From Firmicutes bacterium CAG:124 (lineage in GTDB: Bacteria; Bacillota; Clostridia; Oscillospirales; Oscillospiraceae): a stretch of 13,021 nt of DNA. Where the stretch lies: positions 15,803 through 28,823 of the forward strand of contig HF990554.1 in the NCBI GenBank assembly GCA_000432135.1, in the 5' to 3' direction. Position numbers and translations under genes: made by a program. The notes under the pieces are model-generated. The model was given only the letters and a program-made list of their open reading frames with translations, searched no databases and was not told where the DNA came from. Below are positions 6,587 to 12,762 of this stretch, one piece after another; position 1 is the first letter of the stretch, and each line of letters starts with the position of its first letter.

Positions 6587-7492
6587 ATGTCCAAGACCTT
6601 CCTGCGGCGGCTGTTCGTGCTGGCGCTGTGCGCCTGTCTCGTGCTGCTGGCCGTATTGCCCGCCGGGGCCGATTTCGGCGATTATTCCGGCGATTCCGAC
6701 TACGGCAGCTCCTCTGATTGGAGCAGCTCCGACTCCGATTGGGACTGGAGCAGCAGCGATTCCGACTATTCCAGCAGCTCCGAATCCTCCGGCGGGATCA
6801 GTACCATCGTCGTCGGAGCCATCATCGTCTTCATCGCGATCGTTTCGACCTCACGCACAAAGAAGAAGAAGGGAGCGTCCGGCGGCACCAGCTGGTCCGC
6901 GGCTGCGAACCGCAAGCTGAAGCCCATGGCTGAGTATGAGCAGCTCGACGAAAACTTCGACAAGGCTGAGCTGACCTCCAAGCTGTCGAACCTGTATGTA
7001 CAGATGCAGGATTGCTGGCAGAAGAAGGATATCTCGCCCATCCGTCCGTACTGCACCGACGCGTTCTTCACGCAGATGGACAATCAGATCCAGCGCAAGA
7101 AGCAGCAGGGCCAGACCAACTACATCGAGCGCATCGCGGTTCTGTCCGTGGAGCTGCGCGGCTGGTGCCAGGAGGGCGGCAACGACGTGCTCGTCGCCCG
7201 TCTGAACACGCGCATCGTCGATTACACGCTCGACGACAAGACCGGCAAGCTCATCTCCGGCAGCAGAGACAAGGAGAAGTTCATGGTCTACGAGTGGGAT
7301 CTTGTCCGCACGACCGGCACGAAGACCGAGAAGGACAAACCCATGCAGACCGTCAACTGCCCGAACTGCGGCGCACCGGTCGAGATCAACGCCAGCGCCA
7401 AGTGCCCGTACTGCGGCAGTGTCATCACCCTCGAGGAGCACGACTTCGCCCTCAATGCCATCCGCGCCATCTCTCAGCAAACGAGAGGATAA
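6587..7492 (+). CDS. Membrane Tim44-like domain protein with Ser/Asp-rich segment and zinc ribbon
   Basis: A 301-aa protein. An N-terminal signal peptide or anchor spans 1-28 (FVLALCACLVLLAVLPAGA). Next comes a Ser/Asp/Trp/Tyr low-complexity stretch at 29-69, then a membrane helix at 70-89 (ISTIVVGAIIVFIAIVSTS) and a KKKK stop-transfer patch. A cytoplasmic Tim44-like region follows at about 120-242 (AELTSKLSNLYVQMQDCWQKKD, YIERIAVLSVELRGW). The C-terminal zinc ribbon has Cys258, Cys261, Cys273 and Cys276 (NCPNCGAP, KCPYCGS). The start at 6587 follows AAGGGGG and lies downstream of the promoter. Tim44-like domains are lipid- or protein-binding modules; the function of such bacterial proteins is not established. 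It is a single-gene unit between two terminators. The domain call is from pattern recognition. Confidence 0.8.
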   Translation: MSKTFLRRLFVLALCACLVLLAVLPAGADFGDYSGDSDYGSSSDWSSSDSDWDWSSSDSDYSSSSESSGGISTIVVGAIIVFIAIVSTSRTKKKKGASGGTSWSAAANRKLKPMAEYEQLDENFDKAELTSKLSNLYVQMQDCWQKKDISPIRPYCTDAFFTQMDNQIQRKKQQGQTNYIERIAVLSVELRGWCQEGGNDVLVARLNTRIVDYTLDDKTGKLISGSRDKEKFMVYEWDLVRTTGTKTEKDKPMQTVNCPNCGAPVEINASAKCPYCGSVITLEEHDFALNAIRAISQQTRG

Positions 7493-7517
7493 CGCGCCCC
7501 GGCAAACGCATTCCACT

Positions 7518-7556
7518 AAAAAACTCCACCGCCCAGGCCGAGCGGTGGAGTTTTTT
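7518..7556. terminator. Bidirectional terminator between the Tim44-like and cotJC genes
   Basis: A-tract AAAAAA plus CTCCACCGC (7518-7532) pairs with GCGGTGGAG plus TTTTTT (7542-7556) around a 9-nt loop. The A- and T-tracts make it usable in both directions, as expected between the convergent genes ending at 7492 and 7580. Confidence 0.95.
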
Positions 7557-7579
7557 GAAATCTAGCTTCTGCGCGGCGC

Positions 7580-8182
7580 TTACGCCTGCAGATTGAGCGC
7601 GGGATTCATATAATAGACGTTTTTCTCGTCCAGCCTCCGGCGCAGCAGCTCAATGGCCTCGCCGAAGCGCTGGAAATGCACGATCTCGCGCTCCCGCAGG
7701 AAGCGAATGGCGTCGTTCACATCCGGGTCGTCAGAAATGCGGAGGATATTGTCATACGTCACGCGCGCTTTCTGCTCTGCTGCCAGATCCTCCGTGAGGT
7801 CGGCGATGGGGTCGCCGGTGACGGCCATGGTCGCGGCGCTCCAGGGCGTGCCGGAGGCGGCCTGCGGGCAGACACCGGCGGTGTGGTCGACAAAATAATT
7901 CGCAAAGCCTGCCGACTCGATCTGCTCCTGCGTGAGCGTCCGCGTCAGCTGGTGCACGATCGTGCCGACCATCTCCAGATGCCCCAGTTCCTCAGTACCA
8001 ATGTCGGTCAGCAGCCCCTTCAGCTCAGGATACGGCATGGAATAACGCTGACTCAGATAGCGCAGAGACGCGCCAAGCTCCCCATCTGGACCACCATACT
8101 GGGAAATTATAACAGCTGCCAGCTGCGGGTTCGGGTTTGCGATGCGGATGGGGTACTGCAGCTTTTTTTCATATACAAACAT
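7580..8182 (-). CDS. cotJC: Spore coat protein CotJC (manganese-catalase family)
   Basis: A 200-aa four-helix-bundle protein of the manganese catalase family, found in the endospore coat. Candidate dinuclear Mn ligands are all present: Glu35 (DGELGASLRYLSQ), Glu65 and His68 (TEELGHLE), Glu136 (LAAEQKAR) and His169 (EIVHFQRFGEA). The 33-residue spacing between the last Glu and His equals that of the Lactobacillus plantarum enzyme (148/181, from memory). The start at 8182 has GGAGG upstream, and only 3 nt separate it from the stop of the CotJA-CotJB gene, so the two are co-transcribed. Catalase activity is plausible but not proven for CotJC proteins. Presence implies that the host forms spores. 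Confidence 0.95.
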   Translation of the reverse strand: MFVYEKKLQYPIRIANPNPQLAAVIISQYGGPDGELGASLRYLSQRYSMPYPELKGLLTDIGTEELGHLEMVGTIVHQLTRTLTQEQIESAGFANYFVDHTAGVCPQAASGTPWSAATMAVTGDPIADLTEDLAAEQKARVTYDNILRISDDPDVNDAIRFLREREIVHFQRFGEAIELLRRRLDEKNVYYMNPALNLQA

Positions 8183-8185
8183 CGT

Positions 8186-8656
8186 TTATTCCTCCGTTTC
8201 CGCGTCCCAGGGCCATGGATCGTCCAGCCATGTATAGCAGCCGCCCGCGGCGGCCTCCATCTGCGTGAGCGCCATGCCGCTGTCCTCCGCCTGCTGCCGC
8301 AGCATTTCATACTGCTCGACGTACTGGTTGAACAGCTGCACGGCCTCCTCGTCGTCCGCGTGGGTATCCAGGTACAGGCCAAGCTCGGTAATGGCGAAAT
8401 TCGCCGCCTGAAGGTCCTGCATACTCTGCATACTGTCCGCGCTGCGCGGCTCGACGCCGCTTGTGCCGCGATATGGAAGGTCAAGCCCCGGAAACAGCGT
8501 ACCCTTCATCAGCGCACGTCCCGCCGTATAGCGGTCGGGGTTCTGCCCCTGGAACGGGACGTAGGGATTGGCCAGCGGCGCGCAGGCGGGAAGCGTTCCC
8601 CGCATATCGCCGCAGCCTTCGGCAGTCTGGGCTGCCTGTGTCTGCATATCAGCCAA
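8186..8656 (-). CDS. CotJA-CotJB fusion spore coat protein
   Basis: A 156-aa protein combining two small coat proteins that are separate genes in Bacillus. Residues 25-62 carry the CotJA pattern: PLANPYVPFQ, then RALMKGTLFPGLDLPY. Residues 81-150 carry CotJB: LQAANFAITELGLYLDTHAD, DEEAVQLFNQYVEQYEMLR and the C-terminal YTWLDDPWPW. The joint (63-80, GTSGVEPRSADSMQSMQD) contains no stop in frame. The chosen start is a TTG at 8656, with GAGAGGAG ending 9 nt upstream; the first ATG (8647) would sit 18 nt from that site. It is the first gene of the coat operon, just before cotJC. CotJ proteins help form the inner coat under sigma-E control in Bacillus (family knowledge). A sequencing error joining two genes is the main alternative. 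Confidence 0.88.
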   Translation of the reverse strand: MADMQTQAAQTAEGCGDMRGTLPACAPLANPYVPFQGQNPDRYTAGRALMKGTLFPGLDLPYRGTSGVEPRSADSMQSMQDLQAANFAITELGLYLDTHADDEEAVQLFNQYVEQYEMLRQQAEDSGMALTQMEAAAGGCYTWLDDPWPWDAETEE

Positions 8657-8665
8657 AAAGATCGG

Positions 8666-8673
8666 CTCCTCTC
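8666..8673 (-). promoter_or_regulatory. Ribosome binding site deciding a TTG start for the CotJA-CotJB gene
   Basis: On the minus strand GAGAGGAG ends 9 nt before TTG (8654-8656). This spacing favours TTG over the ATG at 8645-8647, which is 18 nt away. Confidence 0.65.
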
Positions 8674-8679
8674 AAGAGA

Positions 8680-8710
8680 TTCGGGCGCATTCGCCCTGAA
8701 CCAATCTATG
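8680..8710 (-). promoter_or_regulatory. Possible sigma-E -10 box and leader hairpin of the cotJ operon
   Basis: Read on the minus strand, CATAGATT (8703-8710) resembles the sigma-E -10 consensus CATA..AT and lies 46 nt before the TTG start. I see no good sigma-E -35 at the right distance. Just downstream, TTC-A-GGGCG-AATG-CGCCC-GAA (8680-8700) can form an 8-bp stem with one bulged A at the very 5' end of the expected mRNA. Sporulation control is expected for cotJ; this exact site is a guess. Confidence 0.3.
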
Positions 8711-8761
8711 CGGCGCTGCTTCGACAGGTGAACGGGGACTCTGTACTTTTTCTCCGTCAGA

Positions 8762-8770
8762 TGGTATACT
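8762..8770 (+). promoter_or_regulatory. Extended -10 promoter of the DUF368 gene
   Basis: TGGTATACT has an extended -10 (TGn) followed by TATACT (8765-8770), 58 nt before the start codon. The matching -35 (TGTACT at 8742-8747) is weak, which is usual for extended -10 promoters. It is divergent from the cotJ operon. Confidence 0.5.
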
Positions 8771-8828
8771 GAGATAAAATGCCACAGCCGGGCGCTCCGG
8801 ATGCGGCAGCTTTTCGGGAGGTTCCTGT

Positions 8829-9719
8829 ATGCTTTCTGCGTTTCACGGCCTGTGTATGGCGCTGGCTGACAGCGTCCCCGGCGTGTCCGGCGGGACGATC
8901 GCGTTTATTCTCGGCTTTTATGACGATCTCCTGCGTGCGCTGCAGGGCCTGTTCAACGGAAAAGGTCCCGTGCGGCGGCAGAGCCTGCGCGCGCTGCTGC
9001 GCTTCGGCATCGGGTGGGGCGTCGGAATGGCTGCCTGTATTCTGGCGCTGGCGGAATTATTTGAGCTGCACGTCTATTTTATGTGCAGTCTGTTTCTGGG
9101 GCTGAGCGCGGCGGCGTTTCCGCTGGTAGCCCGCGCGGAGCGCGGTGCGCTGCGAAATACTGCGCGGTACGCGCCGCTGGCGCTGCTCGGCGCGGCGCTC
9201 GTCGTGGGGCTTACGCTGCTGCGCGAGGACGCGGCGGTTTCGCTGCGCGTCGACTTTTCGGAGCTTCGCGTCTGGCCGCTTCTGTACCTGTTTGTCTCCG
9301 GCGCGATCGCCGTCAGCGCGATGATCCTGCCGGGGATCTCCGGGTCGACGCTGCTTCTGATCGCGGGCGTCTATCTGCCTGCGATGCACGCGCTGCGTCA
9401 GCTGCTGCGGCTCGATTTTTCCGGGCTTCCCGGCATTCTGGCGCTTGGGCTTGGCGCAGCGGCGGGCGCAGCGCTGGCTGCCCGCGCCATCCGCGCCGCG
9501 CTGCGCCGCTTCCGGAGCCAGATGGTGTGGCTGATCCTCGGCCTGATGGCAGGCTCACTGTACGCCATCGTGATGGGCCCCGCCGGACTTCAGACACCGC
9601 AGACTCCGGTAAGCCTTCAGACGTTTTCGCTGCCGGGCTTCCTGCTGGGCGCGGCGGTGCTCCTGCTGCTGGAGCTGCTGCGCGCCCACCGGCCGAATGC
9701 GGAAAAATCATCACGGTGA
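8829..9719 (+). CDS. popT: DUF368 membrane protein, PopT-like undecaprenyl phosphate translocase
   Basis: A 296-aa polytopic inner-membrane protein of the DUF368 family (PF04018). The hallmark is at the N-terminus: ALADSVPGVSGGTIAFILGFYD (11-32). A second related copy appears at 165-181 (MILPGISGSTLLLIAGVY), consistent with an internally duplicated, inverted-topology carrier. Hydrophobic segments occur throughout, at about 60-78, 84-102, 115-131, 150-182, 200-222, 232-249 and 267-284. A member of the family, PopT, has been reported to return undecaprenyl phosphate across the membrane for cell-wall synthesis. GGGAGG precedes the ATG by about 8 nt. It has its own promoter, divergent from the coat operon, and appears to be monocistronic. 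The substrate is transferred from family knowledge, not shown here. Confidence 0.85.
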   Translation: MLSAFHGLCMALADSVPGVSGGTIAFILGFYDDLLRALQGLFNGKGPVRRQSLRALLRFGIGWGVGMAACILALAELFELHVYFMCSLFLGLSAAAFPLVARAERGALRNTARYAPLALLGAALVVGLTLLREDAAVSLRVDFSELRVWPLLYLFVSGAIAVSAMILPGISGSTLLLIAGVYLPAMHALRQLLRLDFSGLPGILALGLGAAAGAALAARAIRAALRRFRSQMVWLILGLMAGSLYAIVMGPAGLQTPQTPVSLQTFSLPGFLLGAAVLLLLELLRAHRPNAEKSSR

Positions 9720-9773
9720 CGCACCGGCGGGGGACGGAGCAGCCACGCCGCAGGGCCACCTTTTCGATTCTTT

Positions 9774-9802
9774 TTGCGTTTTTTCTCAAAATGTAGTATA
9801 GT
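9774..9802 (+). promoter_or_regulatory. Sigma-A type promoter of the PGI-like gene
   Basis: TTGCGT (9774-9779) and TATAGT (9797-9802) are 17 nt apart. The -10 lies 27 nt before the ATG, with AGGAGG in between. No clear terminator of the preceding gene is visible in 9720-9770. Confidence 0.75.
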
Positions 9803-9829
9803 GTACAAAACAAACAGGAGGCGCATACG

Positions 9830-11086
9830 ATGATCGAGGTCGAGTTATCTAATATTTGGGGGAGCGTCAGCCTGCCGGATCTGCTGTCCGGGGAGAAGGA
9901 TCTGTTTGACGCGCATATGCAGCTCCGGACCAACGTGCCGGACGGCCCGGACTTTCTGGGCTGGCTGAACGCGCCGGAGGGCGTGATGGCCCGCGCAATG
10001 CTCGCGATCGGCAAGGCCGCAGAGAAGATCGCGGAGCTCGGCGATACACTCGTGGTCGTCGGCAACGGCGACGCGCCGCTTGCGGCGCAGGCGGCGATCC
10101 GCGCACTTGGAAAAGAGGGGAGTGTCCGGCTGATTTTTGCGGGCACAAGCCTGTCCGCAAGCGCCTACGAGCAGCTGTGCAGCCGGCTCGAGGGGCAGGA
10201 CTTCTGCCTGCTTCTGATCGCACAGAGCGCTGTCGATATGGAATGCGGCGTCGCCTCCCGCGCCGTCCGCTGGCTGCTTGACCGGCACTACGGGCCGGAG
10301 GCCAGGCAGCATATCTTCGTCTGTGCGCCGAAGGACAGCCTCCTGCATGGTATGGCGCAGGAGGAGGGATATACCTTCCTGGCCCAGCCTGCGCAGCTCG
10401 GCTGCGCGGATTCGGCACTTTCGCCTGCGGCGCTTCTGCCGATGGCGGTTTCCGGGATCGAGCCGCTCAGCGTGCTTGAGGGCGCGGGACAGGCGTATCA
10501 TGATTATGACCTGCGCGCGTTTGAAAACCCTGTCTGGATGTATGCAGGCGCGCGTCACGCGCTGGAGCTGCGTATGCGGCGCACGGAGCTTCTCGGCATC
10601 TTCGAGCCGGACTGCATGGCACTCGGCCGCTGGTGGGCCAGCAGCACGGCCCGGCGCAGCTGCCGCGGCGGATACGGCGTTCTGCCCGTCCCGGCAGAGC
10701 TTCCCGGTGCGCTCGACACGCTCGATGCCATGCTGGACGGCAGCCGCAGCGCGTTTGAAACCTTCCTGCGCATCCCGCTGCCCGCGAGACGGCGCAACAT
10801 TGAGCTTGACTGGAAGGATTACGACGATCTCGGCTATCTCTCCGGCCACTCGGTCGGCGAGGCGGAGGGCGCGATGTTCGACGCGCTCGTGCAGACCCAC
10901 GCCTCGCTCGATATCCCGCTGATCATCCTCTCCGCCGGGCAGCTGGACGCGCCGCAGCTCGGCGAGCTGTTCTACTTCCTGGAGCTGACCGCTGCCCTGT
11001 GCGCTGCGACTGACGGGCTGAATCCCTTCGACCGCAAGCGCAGTTCTCCGACCAGAGCGCAGGCAGCTGCGCTGCTGCGCGGCTGA
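9830..11086 (+). CDS. Phosphoglucose isomerase homologue lacking catalytic residues (probable pseudoenzyme)
   Basis: A 418-aa cytosolic protein that follows bacterial glucose-6-phosphate isomerase almost end to end: PDFLGW (40-45), LVVVGNGDAPLAAQAAIRALG (74-94), FAGTSLSASAYEQL (103-116), ALLPMAVSGIEPLSVLEGA (201-219), FEPDCMALGRWW (258-269), FETFLRI (309-315) and GLNPFD (396-401). The active-site positions are changed. The SKSGTTTE phosphate loop reads AQSAVDME (131-138). The GGR arginine becomes Ala193. The Glu of GESEGK becomes Arg275. The His of DLHS becomes Asp296. The Lys of VExxK becomes Arg409. The alignment is from memory of family sequences, but the conserved flanks have equal spacing. 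It is shorter than the usual 440-450 aa, mainly at the C-terminus. AGGAGG precedes the ATG. The reading frame is intact, so it is maintained, not decayed; a regulatory or binding role is inferred. Confidence 0.85.
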   Translation: MIEVELSNIWGSVSLPDLLSGEKDLFDAHMQLRTNVPDGPDFLGWLNAPEGVMARAMLAIGKAAEKIAELGDTLVVVGNGDAPLAAQAAIRALGKEGSVRLIFAGTSLSASAYEQLCSRLEGQDFCLLLIAQSAVDMECGVASRAVRWLLDRHYGPEARQHIFVCAPKDSLLHGMAQEEGYTFLAQPAQLGCADSALSPAALLPMAVSGIEPLSVLEGAGQAYHDYDLRAFENPVWMYAGARHALELRMRRTELLGIFEPDCMALGRWWASSTARRSCRGGYGVLPVPAELPGALDTLDAMLDGSRSAFETFLRIPLPARRRNIELDWKDYDDLGYLSGHSVGEAEGAMFDALVQTHASLDIPLIILSAGQLDAPQLGELFYFLELTAALCAATDGLNPFDRKRSSPTRAQAAALLRG

Positions 11087-11124
11087 AGCCTGCTCCTGTT
11101 TACGATTTTTTCACAAGTAGGTTC

Positions 11125-11153
11125 TTGTGTTTCCGGCAGAAAGCTGGTACAAT
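11125..11153 (+). promoter_or_regulatory. Sigma-A type promoter of the small P-loop NTPase gene
   Basis: TTGTGT (11125-11130), a 17-nt spacer and an extended -10, TGG-TACAAT (11148-11153), lie 35 nt before the ATG. The inverted repeat CACAAG (11112-11117) / CTTGTG (11124-11129) overlaps the -35. It may be an operator or a weak terminator of the preceding gene. Confidence 0.7.
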
Positions 11154-11188
11154 GAAGCTGACCACATGAGAAAAGGAGGAATGCCCGT

Positions 11189-11602
11189 ATGGTCAATATT
11201 ATGATGGGCCCCGAAGGCTCCGGCAAGACGAAGCTGCTCATCGGTGCTCTCAATCAGGCAGTTCAGCGCGAATCCGGCAGCATCGTCTGCATCGAGAAGG
11301 GCGATACACTGCGCTTCGATGTCGACCACAAGGTTCGGCTCATCGACATCAAGGAATACGCTTACGGCGGTTATCCGTTCCTGCGCGGCTTTATCAGCGG
11401 CCTGCACGCGGGAAACTTTGATATCACGCATATTTTTATCGACAACCTTTACAAGCTGTCGCAGGACAGCGACCCCAAGGAAACCGAGAATTTCCTTGAC
11501 TGGTGCAGCGTCTTCTCCGCAGAAAACAGCGTCGCGTTTACGCTGACGATCGCGGGCGAAGCCAAGGATGCACCGGAATATATCGCAAGATATATGGACT
11601 GA
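11189..11602 (+). CDS. Small orphan P-loop NTPase
   Basis: A 137-aa protein whose first residues hold a Walker A motif (MMGPEGSGKTKLL; Gly7 to Thr14, Lys13). A Walker B-like strand ITHIFIDNLYKL lies at 79-90 (Asp85). Between them is a short alpha/beta region with CIEKGDTLRFDVDH (34-47). The C-terminus (FTLTIAGEA, 117-125) could be the following beta-strand. It is much shorter than standard ATPase domains and carries no recognisable partner domain, transmembrane segment or signal. AAAGGAGG precedes the ATG. It has its own promoter and a hairpin terminator, so it may act alone. It resembles RecA-like or thymidine-kinase-like P-loop cores only in general layout; I cannot name the family, and function is unknown. 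Confidence 0.75.
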   Translation: MVNIMMGPEGSGKTKLLIGALNQAVQRESGSIVCIEKGDTLRFDVDHKVRLIDIKEYAYGGYPFLRGFISGLHAGNFDITHIFIDNLYKLSQDSDPKETENFLDWCSVFSAENSVAFTLTIAGEAKDAPEYIARYMD

Positions 11603-11614
11603 ATTTGAGATCGC

Positions 11615-11644
11615 AGGCGCTGCGGGCCTCCCACAGCGCCTTTT
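11615..11644 (+). terminator. Terminator or attenuator between the NTPase and AraC-type genes
   Basis: AGGCGCTG (11615-11622) pairs with CAGCGCCT (11634-11641). The stem continues inward across one C-A mismatch with GGG (11624-11626) and CCC (11630-11632) around a 3-nt loop, and TTTT follows the stem. The ribosome site of the next gene (11655-11662) begins only 10 nt later and no promoter is visible in between. This could be a partial terminator that lowers read-through into the regulator gene. Confidence 0.7.
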
Positions 11645-11668
11645 GAACGTTGGCAGAGGGGGCGCGGC

Positions 11669-12541
11669 ATGGAGCAGCAGGAATATGCGCAGCGGGGCTA
11701 TCTGCGCGAGGATTTTCGGCTCTTTCACCTCAAGGGCGCGATGGAGGAACAGCTCGATTGGCACTACCATACCTTCCACAAGCTGATCTTCTTTCTCGGC
11801 GGCCAGTCCGGCTACGGCGTCGAGGGGCGCAGCTACCCGCTTGAGCCCGGCGACGTGATCCTCGTCCCGCAGGGCTGCGTCCACCGGCCAGAGGCCGCGC
11901 CCGGCGCGCCGTATGAGCGCGTCATTCTCTATCTGTCGCCTGACTATCTCGCCCGCGCAGGCACGGCGGAGTGCCCGCTCGACAGCTGCTTCACGCTCGC
12001 CACGGCCCGCTTCCGCTTTGTCCTGCGCCCGCAGGAAGAGCGGCAGGCGCTGCGCCGCACGCTCTTCGCGCTGGAGAGCGCCTCCGCACAGCCGGGCTTC
12101 GGGCAGGAGCTGCTGGCAAAGTCCCTTCTGACGCAGCTGCTCATACTCCTGCGCCGCGCGATGGACGCACAGCCGCAGGCCGTGGAGAGCCTTGCGTCCG
12201 ATGAAAAGATCGCGGCCATCATGCAGTATCTCTCCCAGCACCCGACGGAGTCTGTCTCCATCGACGATCTGGCCGCCCGGTTCTATATCAGCAAATATCA
12301 CATGATGCGGCGCTTCCGCGCCGAGACGGGCTATACTGTCCACGCGTATCTGACCGGCAAGCGCCTCGCCCTCGCGCGCGAGCAGATCGCCGCCGGGACG
12401 CCCATTCTGCAGGCGGCCAGCGCCTGCGGCTTCGGAGATTACTCCGCATTCTGCCGCGCCTACCGCCGCCAGTTTGGCCAGCCGCCCAGCAGCGCAAAGC
12501 AGGATGCCGCCGAAACGCCGAAATCGCGAAAAAAGGCTTGA
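11669..12541 (+). CDS. AraC-family regulator with N-terminal cupin sensor
   Basis: A 290-aa transcription factor. The N-terminal cupin (about 12-95) shows HYHTFHKLIFFLGGQSGYGV with His32 and His34, LEPGDVILVPQGCVHRP (58-74) with His72, and a hydrophobic strand at 84-90. This is the usual small-molecule sensor fold of AraC proteins. The double helix-turn-helix lies at about 197-273: IDDLAARFYISKYHMMRRFR and LQAASACGFGDYSAFCRAYRR. The C-terminal tail (PKSRKKA) is basic. AGAGGGGG is the ribosome site. It has no promoter of its own, so it is probably expressed by read-through from the NTPase gene. Its stop codon TGA is embedded in the -35 (TTGACA) of the tRNA promoter, and no terminator follows. 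The ligand is unknown. Confidence 0.93.
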   Translation: MEQQEYAQRGYLREDFRLFHLKGAMEEQLDWHYHTFHKLIFFLGGQSGYGVEGRSYPLEPGDVILVPQGCVHRPEAAPGAPYERVILYLSPDYLARAGTAECPLDSCFTLATARFRFVLRPQEERQALRRTLFALESASAQPGFGQELLAKSLLTQLLILLRRAMDAQPQAVESLASDEKIAAIMQYLSQHPTESVSIDDLAARFYISKYHMMRRFRAETGYTVHAYLTGKRLALAREQIAAGTPILQAASACGFGDYSAFCRAYRRQFGQPPSSAKQDAAETPKSRKKA

Positions 12542-12566
12542 CAGCGGGGCGACAATATGCTATGAT
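12538..12566 (+). promoter_or_regulatory. Strong promoter of the tRNA cluster
   Basis: TTGACA (12538-12543), a 17-nt spacer and TATGAT (12561-12566) give a near-consensus promoter 27 nt before tRNA-Gly. The -35 overlaps the last codon and stop of the preceding regulator gene. Confidence 0.85.
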
Positions 12567-12593
12567 TCTAAGGCTGAATTTGTCAGAGTGCCT

Positions 12594-12668
12594 GCGGGTG
12601 TAGCACAACGGCCAGGGCACCAGCCTTCCAAGCTGGGGACGCGGGTTCGATTCCCGTCACCCGCTCCA
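12594..12668 (+). tRNA. tRNA-Gly(TCC)
   Basis: The acceptor GCGGGTG pairs with CACCCGC. The anticodon stem CCAGC/GCTGG holds the loop CTTCCAA, with anticodon TCC at 12627-12629. The T-loop is GTTCGATTC, and the terminal CCA is encoded (12666-12668). It is the first tRNA of the cluster after the strong promoter. Confidence 0.97.
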
Positions 12669-12672
12669 TTAT

Positions 12673-12749
12673 GCGCCAGTAGCTCAGCTGGATAGAGCAA
12701 CTGCCTTCTAAGCAGTAGGTCGCGGGTTCGAGTCCCTCCTGGCGTGCCA
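12673..12749 (+). tRNA. tRNA-Arg(TCT)
   Basis: The acceptor GCGCCAG pairs with CTGGCGT, with one G-U pair at the end. The D-arm is AGCTCAGCTGGATAGAGC, the anticodon loop CTTCTAA has TCT at 12707-12709, and the T-arm has GGTTCGAGTCC. Encoded CCA is at 12747-12749. Only 4 nt separate it from tRNA-Gly. Confidence 0.97.
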
Positions 12750-12762
12750 ATTCAGCCGGGCT

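Noticed and set aside
8410..8440. Separate internal start for CotJB
   Set aside because: Internal Met codons at residues 76 and 79 lack a ribosome site and no stop separates the halves, so a fusion is simpler.
7676..8731. Plus-strand open frame (351 codons) opposite the cotJ genes
   Set aside because: CotJA, CotJB and CotJC patterns on the minus strand explain this region.
9845..10900. Minus-strand open frame (351 codons) opposite the PGI-like gene
   Set aside because: The plus strand aligns end to end with PGI and has promoter and ribosome site; the minus frame has neither.
9830..11086. Annotating this gene as an active glucose-6-phosphate isomerase
   Set aside because: Overall similarity would trigger that name automatically, but the catalytic and phosphate-binding positions I can align are replaced.
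11112..11129. CACAAG/CTTGTG hairpin as terminator of the PGI-like gene
   Set aside because: Only 6 bp and not GC-rich, followed by just TTT, and it overlaps a good -35; kept only as a possible operator.
11111..12343. Minus-strand open frame (410 codons) across the NTPase and AraC-type genes
   Set aside because: It is antisense to two well-supported genes and their intergenic hairpin, and has no family resemblance.
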